In this document: positions 18,719 through 26,879 of the stretch, piece by piece
Position numbering within the stretch: the first letter of the stretch is position 1
Layout of the letters: each line of letters opens with the position of its first letter
From: Alteromonas stellipolaris
GTDB lineage: Bacteria; Pseudomonadota; Gammaproteobacteria; Enterobacterales; Alteromonadaceae
Length of the DNA: 64,000 nucleotides
Assembly (NCBI RefSeq): GCF_001562115.1
Contig: NZ_CP013926.1
Coordinates: 3,844,001-3,908,000, forward strand
Direction: 5' to 3'
Notes under the pieces: generated by a model
What the model saw: only the letters and a program-made list of their open reading frames with translations
Told to the model about the DNA's origin: nothing
Databases searched by the model: none
Position numbers and translations under genes: made by a program

Positions 18719-21040
18719 TCACTTCGACTGGTTCCCTTTTACCGTTGCCGTTGATGCCCCTTTAGTAAAGGTTTCGGTCACTTCAGGAAGTGGCGTAGAA
18801 TCAAAGGTGTTATTAAGAATTTGTGTTTGTGGCTCACCTACCGTGTGATCGATAGTTACTAGCTTGCTATCCACAAACGTATTGCCACTAATTAGGCTTT
18901 GTTGCACACCCAATAGAAAAATAGAAGACTTGGATTTATTGCGTTTCCCCTTTCCAACATTCGATACATTACTGTCGGTTAGGGTGAAGTGCGGACCAAA
19001 GGTACTTTCATCTGTGCCGCCGCGATAAATTTTTGCAATGGCACCTTCAATGTTTGAAAAAGTAGAGTTTTTGATGGTGACGTATTCGGCATTGTAAATG
19101 CCTAAATCATCTTGCTCTTTGTCTAAACGCAGTACGTCACCCGTAATGTTTTGAAATACACTGTCAGTTATGTCGATGTTGTCGGCTAAGCTTCTGTAAC
19201 CCGCATCGAATACATGAGAGGAGTGGTTCACGTTTAAATCGGTAATGTGCGTATTATGAATGGCAAGCTTGTGATTAAACAAGGTAGGCAACTTGGTGTT
19301 GCGGATAAGCACATTGCCTGCACTGTCAGGCGATTTTTTACCTGATATATTCAGCCCATCCAGTTTCAAGCTTCCCCCATCTTCAATTTCAATCATTAAA
19401 GAACGCATGGGGTACAGGGTAACTGAGCGAGGTGACTCTGCTTTTAGTGTTACTACACTTTTAACCTGCATCTGTTTGTTTAGTGAGTAACTTCCCGCTT
19501 TAAGCAGTATCGTGCTTCCGCTTTCTGCTTCGGCCACGGCACGGTAAAGCTCATCAGCAGAACTCACGCTAACGGTTTTACCGGAGTCAAAGTCAATGGG
19601 TAAGCCTGCTTTGTCATACCAGTTTACACCTGTGTTTTCTTTTAGCGTTGGGTTTAAAGATGCGGGTGCGCCAACCTCTAATTGCTGCGCTTGTTTACTT
19701 TGCAACAACCCATTTTCGCCTCGTACTAATTCGATATCTTTAACATCGAAACCTTCTGCTAATTCATCTTGCGGTAATTGGCTGGCAAGGTTATTTTTGA
19801 AGCTAATTCCTGACACATCGTCAAAAATTTTAAATGGATTTTCGCCGCTATTATTTACCACTAAGTTGTTCGCGAAACTACTATTGATAGGCGTCGCCGA
19901 GCGTTCTGCATCACTACCAGCGGCTAGGTTGATATTGTCCAAGTTCACTAAGGTATTGTTATCAATTTTGGCATTGTTAACTTGATGGTAGCGGTTAATA
20001 GATGAATTCGGCACACCATTCATAACGGTAAAACCACCACCAAATCTTATGCCTGTTAACCCTTCCATGTAGTTATTGCGAACCGTTTGGTCGGCATTGA
20101 TAATGCGGATACCACCGGTGTGGTGTTTGCCATTACCAAAGAACACATTCCCTTCCACTAGGTTTCCATTGCCGTGGCGAAGGGTAAGCGTACCTCTGCT
20201 TTCAAAAAATACGTTATTTAAAAATTGGTTCTTGCCCGATTTATTCGAAATAATTTCTACTTCGCCATTACATCTGTCGAAATAGTTATTTTCAACAATC
20301 GTAAATGAGTCACTTAATGAGTATTTACTGGTACCAATGCGAAGGGTTTCACCACCATTAGAGCCCAAAATTGGACGAGGGCCAAAGTAGTTGTGATCGA
20401 TACGATGATGATTTTGTTGGCTATCTTTCGTATTCAAGCGTACCGCCATCGTCACGCCCGCGTTACTTTTCCCTTCTAAATGACTGTGGTCAAAGCGGTT
20501 GTGTTTACCATACATAACAACCCATTTATCAGAGTTGAATTTGTCTGGATTACTGAACCCATCAATAACCACTTGAGTAACTCGGGAATGGTATGCAAGG
20601 TTATTGTCGTTCTCCTTAAACGATACCACTTCACCGGTAGGACTATATCCGTCTTTAAATACTAAGCCTTCTACGACAAGATACTCGCCCGCTAGTCGAA
20701 GGTTAGATAACCCTGATAATACGACACCACCGTTAGTCTGCGCTTTTAATGTAATGGGCTTTTCTGGTGTACCGACACCTTTGAATAAAATTTCAAAATC
20801 TTCCCAAACGCCATCAGCAAGTACAATGGTATCACCCGCTTTTAACGACTCAGCTTGTTTGAAAAATTGTTTCTTATTGGCAACTAAAATGCCATCCGAA
20901 TGAGCTGCTTGTATCGAAGGGTTGGTGACGTCAGTGCCGGCATCATTTGCGCCAGCTTGTGGAGAAGTTGTATTACAGCCAGCAACAAATAGTAAGCTAC
21001 AAGTGACTAAAACAGGAACAGAAAACACACTAGCATTCAT
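18719..21040 (-). CDS. PL6 alginate lyase, lipoprotein (AlyGC-like two-domain)
   Basis: This polysaccharide lyase family 6 enzyme, 773 residues, has a lipoprotein signal ending VAGC (Cys22). Two right-handed beta-helix modules are visible. The N-terminal one (about 45-450) carries the PL6 blocks NGGETLRIGTS, EVEIISNKSGKNQFLNNVF and TLTLRHGNGNLVEGNVF. These correspond to the strands that in the characterised enzyme AlyGC bear the catalytic Lys and Arg and the calcium ligands. A second helix (about 500-760) starts at SADELYRAVAEAESGSTILL. AlyGC is an exolytic poly-guluronate lyase that releases monomers, which would fit the KdgF and carrier genes nearby; specificity here is inferred. It is the first gene of the PL6-MFS-PL7 operon. 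Confidence 0.93.
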   Translation of the reverse strand: MNASVFSVPVLVTCSLLFVAGCNTTSPQAGANDAGTDVTNPSIQAAHSDGILVANKKQFFKQAESLKAGDTIVLADGVWEDFEILFKGVGTPEKPITLKAQTNGGVVLSGLSNLRLAGEYLVVEGLVFKDGYSPTGEVVSFKENDNNLAYHSRVTQVVIDGFSNPDKFNSDKWVVMYGKHNRFDHSHLEGKSNAGVTMAVRLNTKDSQQNHHRIDHNYFGPRPILGSNGGETLRIGTSKYSLSDSFTIVENNYFDRCNGEVEIISNKSGKNQFLNNVFFESRGTLTLRHGNGNLVEGNVFFGNGKHHTGGIRIINADQTVRNNYMEGLTGIRFGGGFTVMNGVPNSSINRYHQVNNAKIDNNTLVNLDNINLAAGSDAERSATPINSSFANNLVVNNSGENPFKIFDDVSGISFKNNLASQLPQDELAEGFDVKDIELVRGENGLLQSKQAQQLEVGAPASLNPTLKENTGVNWYDKAGLPIDFDSGKTVSVSSADELYRAVAEAESGSTILLKAGSYSLNKQMQVKSVVTLKAESPRSVTLYPMRSLMIEIEDGGSLKLDGLNISGKKSPDSAGNVLIRNTKLPTLFNHKLAIHNTHITDLNVNHSSHVFDAGYRSLADNIDITDSVFQNITGDVLRLDKEQDDLGIYNAEYVTIKNSTFSNIEGAIAKIYRGGTDESTFGPHFTLTDSNVSNVGKGKRNKSKSSIFLLGVQQSLISGNTFVDSKLVTIDHTVGEPQTQILNNTFDSTPLPEVTETFTKGASTATVKGNQSK

Positions 21041-21267
21041 GCAAACAACCTAAGTTATCTGAAAGACGACAATCGCCTTTATATGATTAAAGAAGGGGCT
21101 CTTCAAACACTTAACACTTGCATGAAACATAGCAGCGATATCAAATAAAGAGGTGCTGATTAGCGTCATGCCAAAAGTCAAAAATGTTTCAACTTGAGCC
21201 GAAAGATATTAGGTATCAATGTAACCAACCCCACAACACAATGTCAACCAGTTGTTAACTTTCTATA

Positions 21268-21300
21268 TTACCAATTAATATACCTATTGATATTACCAAA
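21268..21300. promoter_or_regulatory. Candidate operator: two TTACCAA boxes
   Basis: TTACCAATT starts at 21268 and TTACCAAA at 21293, 25 nt apart and in the same orientation. They are about 230-260 nt upstream of the PL6 start codon at 21040 in a very AT-rich stretch. Confidence 0.45.
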
Positions 21301-21367
21301 GCTAAAAATAAATCTAAGGACATGATTTAATGAAATTATCTTAACTTCACAGTTGTAAACCAAGCAA

Positions 21368-21399
21368 AAATAAAAGCCTCTCAGAGGAGGCTTTTATTT
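21368..21399 (-). terminator. Rho-independent terminator of the SDR gene
   Basis: A perfect 13-bp stem pairs AAATAAAAGCCTC (21368-21380) with GAGGCTTTTATTT (21387-21399) around a 6-nt loop. It lies 55 nt after the SDR stop codon, and on the minus strand the A-rich left arm reads as a T-rich tail. Confidence 0.85.
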
Positions 21400-21454
21400 A
21401 ACTATCGGTAATAATTTATCAACATCTGAGTTGATAAAGTTTACTTGTCAACTG

Positions 21455-22201
21455 CTAGGAGAAAAGTAAACCACCATTAATATCCACATTATTGCCGGTC
21501 ATATAAGACGCATCATCACACGCCAAGAATGCCACCAGCTTAGCGACTTCTTCAGATGTACCTTCTCGCTTAATACAGGTGGCTCCTGCTACATTTGAAC
21601 GTACATTGTCTGGAGTGAAGGTGTCATGAAATCCGGTGGATATCATACCTGGGCAAACTGAATTCACGCGGATATCTGGCCCTAGCTCTTTCGCTAAGCC
21701 TCTTGTGAAAGTAGAGACAGCACCTTTAGATGTTGCGTATGGGATAGCGCCACCGCCACCGCCATCTCTTGCGGCTTGTGACGAGAAGGTAACAATTGAA
21801 CTACCCGGTTTCATGTGGGGGATAACCCCTTGCACCATAAGGAACAAGGACGTTAAGTTTACGTCGAGTACTTTATGCCAATGTGCTAAGTCCATTTCTA
21901 CTATCTTTTTACGTTCTACCAACCCCCCCGATACGTGGACTAGGCAGTCTATTGCCCCATAAGTCGACAATGTGGTTTCAACCGTATTATAAACATCAGC
22001 TTTTTGAGTGAGGTCGGCATGAATAGCAATGGCATTTCCTCCCGCAGCGACTATCCGCTCAACAGTGTCTTTCGCCCTGTCGGCACTTGCCTGATACGTA
22101 ATAACAATATTAGCACCACGAGCAGCAAGCTCTACTGCACAAGCAGCACCAATATCTCTGCCACCACCCGCTACAATTGCAACTTTACCTGTCATCGACA
22201 T
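21455..22201 (-). CDS. SDR-family oxidoreductase, likely DEH reductase
   Basis: This cytoplasmic NAD(P)H-dependent short-chain dehydrogenase has 248 residues. It has the cofactor-binding glycine motif GGGRDIG (residues 12-18) and the catalytic YATSK (Tyr155, Lys159) with serines at 140-141. A glycine-rich insert (DGGGGG) precedes the catalytic Tyr. GGAG lies 9 nt before ATG 22201. In alginate catabolism SDR enzymes such as A1-R of Sphingomonas reduce 4-deoxy-L-erythro-5-hexoseulose uronate (DEH) to 2-keto-3-deoxygluconate (KDG). The setting between lyases and the downstream pathway supports that role but does not prove it. A second candidate reductase is divergently encoded at 22973. Confidence 0.85.
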   Translation of the reverse strand: MSMTGKVAIVAGGGRDIGAACAVELAARGANIVITYQASADRAKDTVERIVAAGGNAIAIHADLTQKADVYNTVETTLSTYGAIDCLVHVSGGLVERKKIVEMDLAHWHKVLDVNLTSLFLMVQGVIPHMKPGSSIVTFSSQAARDGGGGGAIPYATSKGAVSTFTRGLAKELGPDIRVNSVCPGMISTGFHDTFTPDNVRSNVAGATCIKREGTSEEVAKLVAFLACDDASYMTGNNVDINGGLLFS

Positions 22202-22400
22202 TGTCTTATCTCCCGAAATTCATGTTTCTAAGTAAGTAGATATTCACGCGATAGGCTCGTTGATAGTAAACCAGTGAACTGGATGACTCGAATCTGTGGC
22301 GAAAACTGCTAGAATGAATATCTGAATCTGGTTTAACCCTCAACCTGTTCAAAGACTAACCAACCCAACCATAGTCGTCAACCCTCTACCAAGCCACTAG

Positions 22401-22420
22401 TTACCAATTAAAATTACCAA
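22401..22420. promoter_or_regulatory. Candidate operator: TTACCAA boxes spaced 13 nt
   Basis: TTACCAATT starts at 22401 and TTACCAA at 22414. The 13-nt spacing recurs exactly at 51246/51259. Confidence 0.45.
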
Positions 22421-22743
22421 ATAGATCAAGATATTCACGGTTATTAAACATTTCAAAAGCGTTATTATCGATTAATAAAAACCCATATATTTCAACTGGA
22501 TGAATCAATTAAACTTTGTAATATGCAATTTTACGGCAAAGAAAACCGTTAACAAAAAATTCAAATTAAAATTAAAAAACAAACCAAATTAGTACCATTT
22601 TTTAATTATTGGTTGACAATATGGCATGATACTAATAATGTTTTTGATATGCTGATTGGTTCAAGAAGCAAAATGGACTGTCATCATACTAGTCGATAAG
22701 AGACACGAATTAAGTTTGGCATTGGTTAATGGTGAATATTTAA

Positions 22744-22750
22744 TTGGTAA
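22744..22750. promoter_or_regulatory. Candidate operator half-site TTGGTAA
   Basis: Reverse-orientation copy of the TTACCAA box, about 220 nt upstream of the start at 22973. Confidence 0.3.
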
Positions 22751-22972
22751 GTGGTCTTTTGATAGGAAGAATGTATTGCCCCTTCAATTTTAGCGGGTAC
22801 ATCTATCATCAGTCACTCTGTTCAATACAGAGCCCAGTTATTTAGCGAGACGTTAATCTTAAGCTCAAATTACTTATTAAATTAATTAGAAGCAAGATAG
22901 CGCACTCGGCTATGAAGTGAAGTTCACATCACTCTCATCACAGCCTGTGCCATGATATTTTAGGAGTTATAC

Positions 22973-23851
22973 ATGTCAAAACCTGTCATCGGTTTCATCG
23001 GTCTAGGCCTTATGGGCGGCAATATGGTCGAAAATTTACAAAAGAAAGGCTACGAGCTTAATGTAATGGACCTTAACAAAGATGCGGTAGCAGCATGTGT
23101 TGCAAGAGGTGCTAGTGCAGTTTCTTCAGCTAAGGAACTAGCTGAAGCATCAGATATCGTTATGCTTTGTTTAACTACTTCAGCCATTGTCGAAAAAGTA
23201 ATGTATGCAGAAGACGGCATTCTTGCAGGCATGAAAGAAGGCTCTGTATTGGTAGACTTTGGTACTTCAATTCCTGCATCTACTCGCAAGATTGGTGCTG
23301 ACCTAGCAGAGAAAGGCGTTGGTATGATTGATGCACCTCTTGGTCGTACACCAGCTCACGCTAAAGATGGTTTACTTAATATTATGGCTGCGGGCGATAT
23401 CGAAACCTTCAACAAGGTTAAGCCTGTACTAGAAGACCAAGGCGAGAACGTTTTCCACCTTGGCGCATTAGGCGCTGGTCATACAACTAAGTTAATCAAT
23501 AACTTCATGGGTATGACAACAGTATGTGCAATGTCTCAAGCATTTGCTGTAGCTGACTTAGCTGGTGTAGATCGCCAACAACTTTTCGATATTATGTCGA
23601 CCGGCCCATCTAGCTCACCATTCATGCAGTTCTGTAAGAACTATGCGGTTGATGATGTAAGTGATCTAGGTTTCTCAATCGCAAATGCGAATAAAGATCT
23701 TGGCTATTTCTTACAAATGGTAGAAGACTTAGGAACACAGTCTAAAATTGCAGAAGGTTCATCTTCTAACTTGCAGGCTGCGTTTGACGCTGGCATGGGT
23801 AACGGAAACGTACCAGAGATTTTTGATTACTTTCTAAAATTAAAAAAGTAG
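22973..23851 (+). CDS. Beta-hydroxyacid dehydrogenase family reductase (HIBADH-like), candidate DEH reductase
   Basis: This 292-residue cytoplasmic NAD(P)-dependent enzyme starts at ATG 22973 after TAGGAG. The Rossmann motif GFIGLGLMGGNM is at the N-terminus, and the catalytic lysine is Lys173 in GAGHTTKLINN. The usual substrate loop of this family (DAPVSGG followed by a small-residue run) is replaced by DAPLGRTPAHAKDG, so the substrate probably differs from 3-hydroxyisobutyrate or tartronate semialdehyde. DEH reduction to KDG is inferred; from memory, the DehR reductase of Vibrio splendidus belongs to this general family. The 421-nt gap to kdgF carries a large hairpin just after the stop codon. 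Confidence 0.8.
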   Translation: MSKPVIGFIGLGLMGGNMVENLQKKGYELNVMDLNKDAVAACVARGASAVSSAKELAEASDIVMLCLTTSAIVEKVMYAEDGILAGMKEGSVLVDFGTSIPASTRKIGADLAEKGVGMIDAPLGRTPAHAKDGLLNIMAAGDIETFNKVKPVLEDQGENVFHLGALGAGHTTKLINNFMGMTTVCAMSQAFAVADLAGVDRQQLFDIMSTGPSSSPFMQFCKNYAVDDVSDLGFSIANANKDLGYFLQMVEDLGTQSKIAEGSSSNLQAAFDAGMGNGNVPEIFDYFLKLKK

Positions 23852-23869
23852 ATCCTGTCTGAACTACTT

Positions 23870-23923
23870 GGGTGCTTGATGCCAACCAATCGCTTTATTA
23901 ATATTGGTTAGTATTAAGCACCC
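23870..23923 (+). terminator. Large hairpin after the reductase gene, no T tract
   Basis: A 21-bp stem joins 23870-23890 and 23903-23923 around a 12-nt loop, with two G-T pairs and one C-A mismatch. It begins 18 nt after the stop codon. The absence of a T tract makes it a weak candidate for intrinsic termination; mRNA 3'-end stabilisation is an alternative. Confidence 0.5.
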
Positions 23924-24219
23924 CGTTACACCTCAATTTACAAAGCAAATAACTAGACTACTGTGATTTTTGGGGTTACTAGGCTATAACGAAAGCACAC
24001 ACCTGTAGTTAACGTGCTGTGAAGTTAACCGAACTCTTACTGTGTTAGTAACTGAACTGTTTCATTAACAATAAAAAGGTGAGGTAACACCCTATGTGCT
24101 TCTTATCCTACATCACACAAACAATACCCCTTCCTTCTACCGAATTTGCTTCGTTTACTAACAACACATCTCTGAATGACACTCGTTTCAAATTCACATA
24201 AGAATTCAAACCCTATTTG

Positions 24220-24242
24220 TTAAATGGTAGACCGCCATTTAA
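24220..24242. promoter_or_regulatory. Inverted repeat upstream of kdgF
   Basis: TTAAATGG (24220-24227) and CCATTTAA (24235-24242) form a perfect 8-bp inverted repeat with a 7-nt centre, 29 nt before the kdgF start. It may be an operator or a leader hairpin. Confidence 0.35.
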
Positions 24243-24271
24243 GAGCTATTTAATTATTAGGAGCAAGTAAA

Positions 24272-24616
24272 ATGCAAAAGCAAAGCGCACTTTTTTTATC
24301 AGGCAACGAAACTGAAATAGAAGATATCGGCGGCGGGCTAAAACGCCAAATGCTTGGGTATAACGAAGAATTAATGATGGTTAAAGTCTTTTTTGACAAA
24401 GGCGCAGAAGGGTACGTGCACGCACACAGACACTCTCAAGTTACTTACGTTATCGAAGGTGAATTCCATTTTAGTATTAACGGCGAAGTAAAAGTAATGA
24501 AGCCGGGTGATAGTTGTCTTATTCCACCGCATGCAGACCATGGCGCAGTTTGTCCTACTGGCGGCATATTAATTGACACCTTTAGTCCTCCTCGCGAAGA
24601 CTTTTTAGAGGAATAA
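24272..24616 (+). CDS. kdgF: KdgF-like cupin, uronate linearisation
   Basis: This 114-residue single cupin domain matches KdgF. That protein converts the cyclic 4,5-unsaturated monouronates released by alginate or pectin lyases to the linear keto form (DEH or DKI). The metal-binding region is HAHRHSQ (His50, His52, His54, Gln56), and a later histidine lies in the IPPHADHG stretch (His87/His90). There is no signal peptide, so it is cytoplasmic. TAGGAG precedes the start at 24272. It is followed after only 4 nt by the MFS carrier, an arrangement that couples import of unsaturated monomers to their linearisation. Confidence 0.9.
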   Translation: MQKQSALFLSGNETEIEDIGGGLKRQMLGYNEELMMVKVFFDKGAEGYVHAHRHSQVTYVIEGEFHFSINGEVKVMKPGDSCLIPPHADHGAVCPTGGILIDTFSPPREDFLEE

Positions 24617-24620
24617 AACT

Positions 24621-25928
24621 GTGAAATTAAATGGCTTACGTTGGTGGGTAATCGCATTAATTGCGCTTGCCACCGTGATTAACTATATCGACCGTCAGGC
24701 GCTTAGCGTGTTATGGCCTGATATTGTTGAAGAGTTATTTCCGGATGAATCAGCGTTAGAACGCAAGCAAATTTACGCTAATATTTCCATTGTGTTTGTA
24801 TTTGCTTACGCGTTTGGGCAAGCCATTTTTGGTAAAATTTTCGACTGGGTTGGTACCCGTTTAGGCTTTGTATTGTCTATCGGCGTATGGTCGTTAGCCA
24901 CCATTGCTCATGCATTTGCACAGGGTCTATTAACCTTTAGCATCTTTCGCGCCATATTAGGTGTTGCTGAAGCTGGCAACTGGCCAGGTGCAGCAAAAGG
25001 AAATGCAGAATGGTTTCCCACCAAGGAACGTGCGCTTGCACAGGGTATATTCAATTCCGGCGCTGCCATTGGCGGTATTATTGCCATCCCCTTAATAGCA
25101 TTTTTAACCGTTTATTTTAGTTGGCAAATGTTGTTTGTTGTTGTGGGTGCAGTTGGATTACTGTGGTTAATTCCTTGGTTAATTCTGGTGAAAGCACCAC
25201 CTGGTGCACACCCTTGGATTACTGACGAAGAGCGTGAGTATATCCTTACTGGCCAACGTCAAACTACTATGTCAGCAGACTTAGTTGAGACAGAAGTAGA
25301 AGAATACAACCCTTCCACTGGTGAGCTACTTAAGCGCAAGCAAAGCTGGGGCGTAATCATAGCCTCTGCCGCTATCGACCCTATTTGGTGGCTGTTTGTA
25401 TTTTGGATCCCTATTTACCTAAATGAAGTTTATTCAATGGATGTTAAATCTATTGGTATTTACGGATGGGTACCTTATGTGGGCGCAATGTTCGGTGCTT
25501 GGTTTGGTGGGCTTCTTGCCCAAAATAGACTTAAAGCCGGATGGGATACAGATAAAACCCGAAAGCTAACCATCACCCTTGGTTGCTTAATTATGCTTCC
25601 TTCGCTGTTGGCTATGTCGCAGCCTGGTTCCCCTACTATGGCGGTGATTATTATGGCCGTTATCTTGTTTGGTTTTCAAACCGCTATTGGTAATGTACAA
25701 ACACTACCTAGCGATTTGTTAGGCAAAAAAGCCGTAGGCACCTTAGCGGGCTTTTCAGGCATGGCTGCAAAGTTAGGCGCGGTTGGTTTAACTGCATTGG
25801 TCCCATACCTTACCGCCGATGGTAACTATGCTCCTGCATTTATCATTGGTGCGACACTTGCCATTGTGGCAATGGCAGCAGTATGGGTATTAATCCCTAA
25901 AATTGAACCACTGAAAAAGCTAGACTAG
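24621..25928 (+). CDS. MFS transporter, hexuronate type, paralogue of the 17348 carrier
   Basis: This 435-residue inner-membrane symporter of the anion:cation (ExuT/GudP) family has about 12 membrane segments. The start is GTG 24621 with GAGG 10 nt upstream, only 4 nt after kdgF. The N-terminus RWWVIALIALATVINYIDRQ is nearly identical to that of the other carrier in this window. The two differ mostly in the loop after the first membrane helix and in the central cytoplasmic loop. Pairing with kdgF suggests that it imports unsaturated monouronates or DEH. Why two carriers are kept is unclear; different substrates or induction are possible. Confidence 0.9.
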   Translation: MKLNGLRWWVIALIALATVINYIDRQALSVLWPDIVEELFPDESALERKQIYANISIVFVFAYAFGQAIFGKIFDWVGTRLGFVLSIGVWSLATIAHAFAQGLLTFSIFRAILGVAEAGNWPGAAKGNAEWFPTKERALAQGIFNSGAAIGGIIAIPLIAFLTVYFSWQMLFVVVGAVGLLWLIPWLILVKAPPGAHPWITDEEREYILTGQRQTTMSADLVETEVEEYNPSTGELLKRKQSWGVIIASAAIDPIWWLFVFWIPIYLNEVYSMDVKSIGIYGWVPYVGAMFGAWFGGLLAQNRLKAGWDTDKTRKLTITLGCLIMLPSLLAMSQPGSPTMAVIIMAVILFGFQTAIGNVQTLPSDLLGKKAVGTLAGFSGMAAKLGAVGLTALVPYLTADGNYAPAFIIGATLAIVAMAAVWVLIPKIEPLKKLD

Positions 25929-25953
25929 GCTTAGACTAAGATAAGCACTGACG

Positions 25954-25984
25954 ATGGCTACAACACATAGGTTGTAGCCATTTA
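25954..25984 (+). terminator. Terminator after the kdgF-MFS unit
   Basis: An 11-bp perfect stem, ATGGCTACAAC (25954-25964) with GTTGTAGCCAT (25971-25981), has a 6-nt loop. The T tract is short (TTT). Confidence 0.7.
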
Positions 25985-26028
25985 CATGCCTTATGAAGTA
26001 ACAACCTCAAGCAGTACTTCCCCCATGT

Positions 26029-26051
26029 AAATGTAAAGCTGCTTTACATTT
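26029..26051. promoter_or_regulatory. 23-nt palindrome upstream of the DUF2780 gene
   Basis: AAATGTAAAGC (26029-26039) and GCTTTACATTT (26041-26051) are perfect inverted arms around a single T. The near-continuous symmetry favours a dimeric repressor site over a terminator hairpin. It lies about 175 nt before the start at 26226. Confidence 0.35.
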
Positions 26052-26225
26052 TATTTCAGGCAATAGCACTAAATTTACGTTAGGATAGCGCTTCAGAATA
26101 CCGCCTAAATTTCACCTATTTCACTATCTTTAACACTATCGAGCTAGACTAGCGCTAACCTTGCTTCTTAGTTTGCTGAGATACTTGCTACAGCCCGGTA
26201 GATTTTTACTTCAAAGGAAAATCTT

Positions 26226-26789
26226 ATGAAAATTTTATCTTTATTCGTTATCGCTACATTATCATTTTCGGCACACGCTTCTGCCAACGACACGCTTAAC
26301 AAACTAAAAGGTATGTTGGGTGATGCCAGTACATCCACTTCACAAACCACAGAAGCGGCTGTGGCTAGCTCGTTGGATGTGTCTAGTTTGGTAAGTATGG
26401 TGTCAGAAAATTTAGGCGTAAGTGAAACGCAATCTGAAGGTGGTTTAGCATCTATTTTTGATTATGCTAAAGGCAACCTCACTACTGCTGATTATTCAGA
26501 ACTTGCCAGTGCCATCCCTGGGCTAGACTCTTTGTTAGAAAACGTACCCTCTGTTGCGGCAGATTCTACCAATGGCGGTTCAACCATATCAGGCTTACTA
26601 AGCAAAGCCTCTGAATACAGCAGCTCTCTAGGTTCTATAAACGAATTGAAGCAACAATTCGATGCACTGGGTTTAGATGCAGATATGATAAGCAGCTTTA
26701 TCACACAAATTAACACTTACCTGAACAGCAATGAAGAAACACAGACTTTACTTCAGTCTGGTTTAGGTAATTTAGCCTCAATGCTTTAA
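26226..26789 (+). CDS. DUF2780-family secreted protein
   Basis: This 187-residue protein has a signal peptide (MKILSLFVIATLSFSAHASA), so it is predicted to be periplasmic. It matches the layout of DUF2780 proteins: a helix with LGVSETQSEGGLASIF, then LTTADYSELASAIPGLDSLL, and a C-terminal helical part (LDADMISSFITQINTYL). The function is unknown. The ATG at 26226 follows AAAGGAAAATCTT. It lies about 90 nt upstream of the DUF748 gene in the same orientation. Confidence 0.8.
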   Translation: MKILSLFVIATLSFSAHASANDTLNKLKGMLGDASTSTSQTTEAAVASSLDVSSLVSMVSENLGVSETQSEGGLASIFDYAKGNLTTADYSELASAIPGLDSLLENVPSVAADSTNGGSTISGLLSKASEYSSSLGSINELKQQFDALGLDADMISSFITQINTYLNSNEETQTLLQSGLGNLASML

Positions 26790-26879
26790 TATTTATTTTA
26801 GCGGCTGTATGAGTGATTGATCTATGCCATCACTTATTCGCCGCTTTTTCCTCTTCTTTTTAATACGTCTAGAATAATT

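Larger units (their letters stand above)
21041..21454. other. Promoter region of the PL6-MFS-PL7 operon
   Basis: This 414-nt gap holds the two TTACCAA boxes at 21268-21300 and, at its far end, the terminator of the SDR gene (21368-21399). No ORF is supported. Confidence 0.6.
22202..22972. other. Long divergent regulatory region between the two reductase genes
   Basis: This 771-nt gap is unusually long and AT-rich, with no supported ORF. It contains a pair of TTACCAA boxes at 22401-22420, a reverse-orientation TTGGTAA at 22744-22750, and TTGACA at 22613-22618 as a possible -35 element in plus orientation. Control of both divergent genes from here is inferred. Confidence 0.55.
23852..24271. 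other. Intergenic region upstream of kdgF
   Basis: This 420-nt gap has the large hairpin at 23870-23923 at its start and the inverted repeat at 24220-24242 near its end. Nothing else was recognised. Confidence 0.5.
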
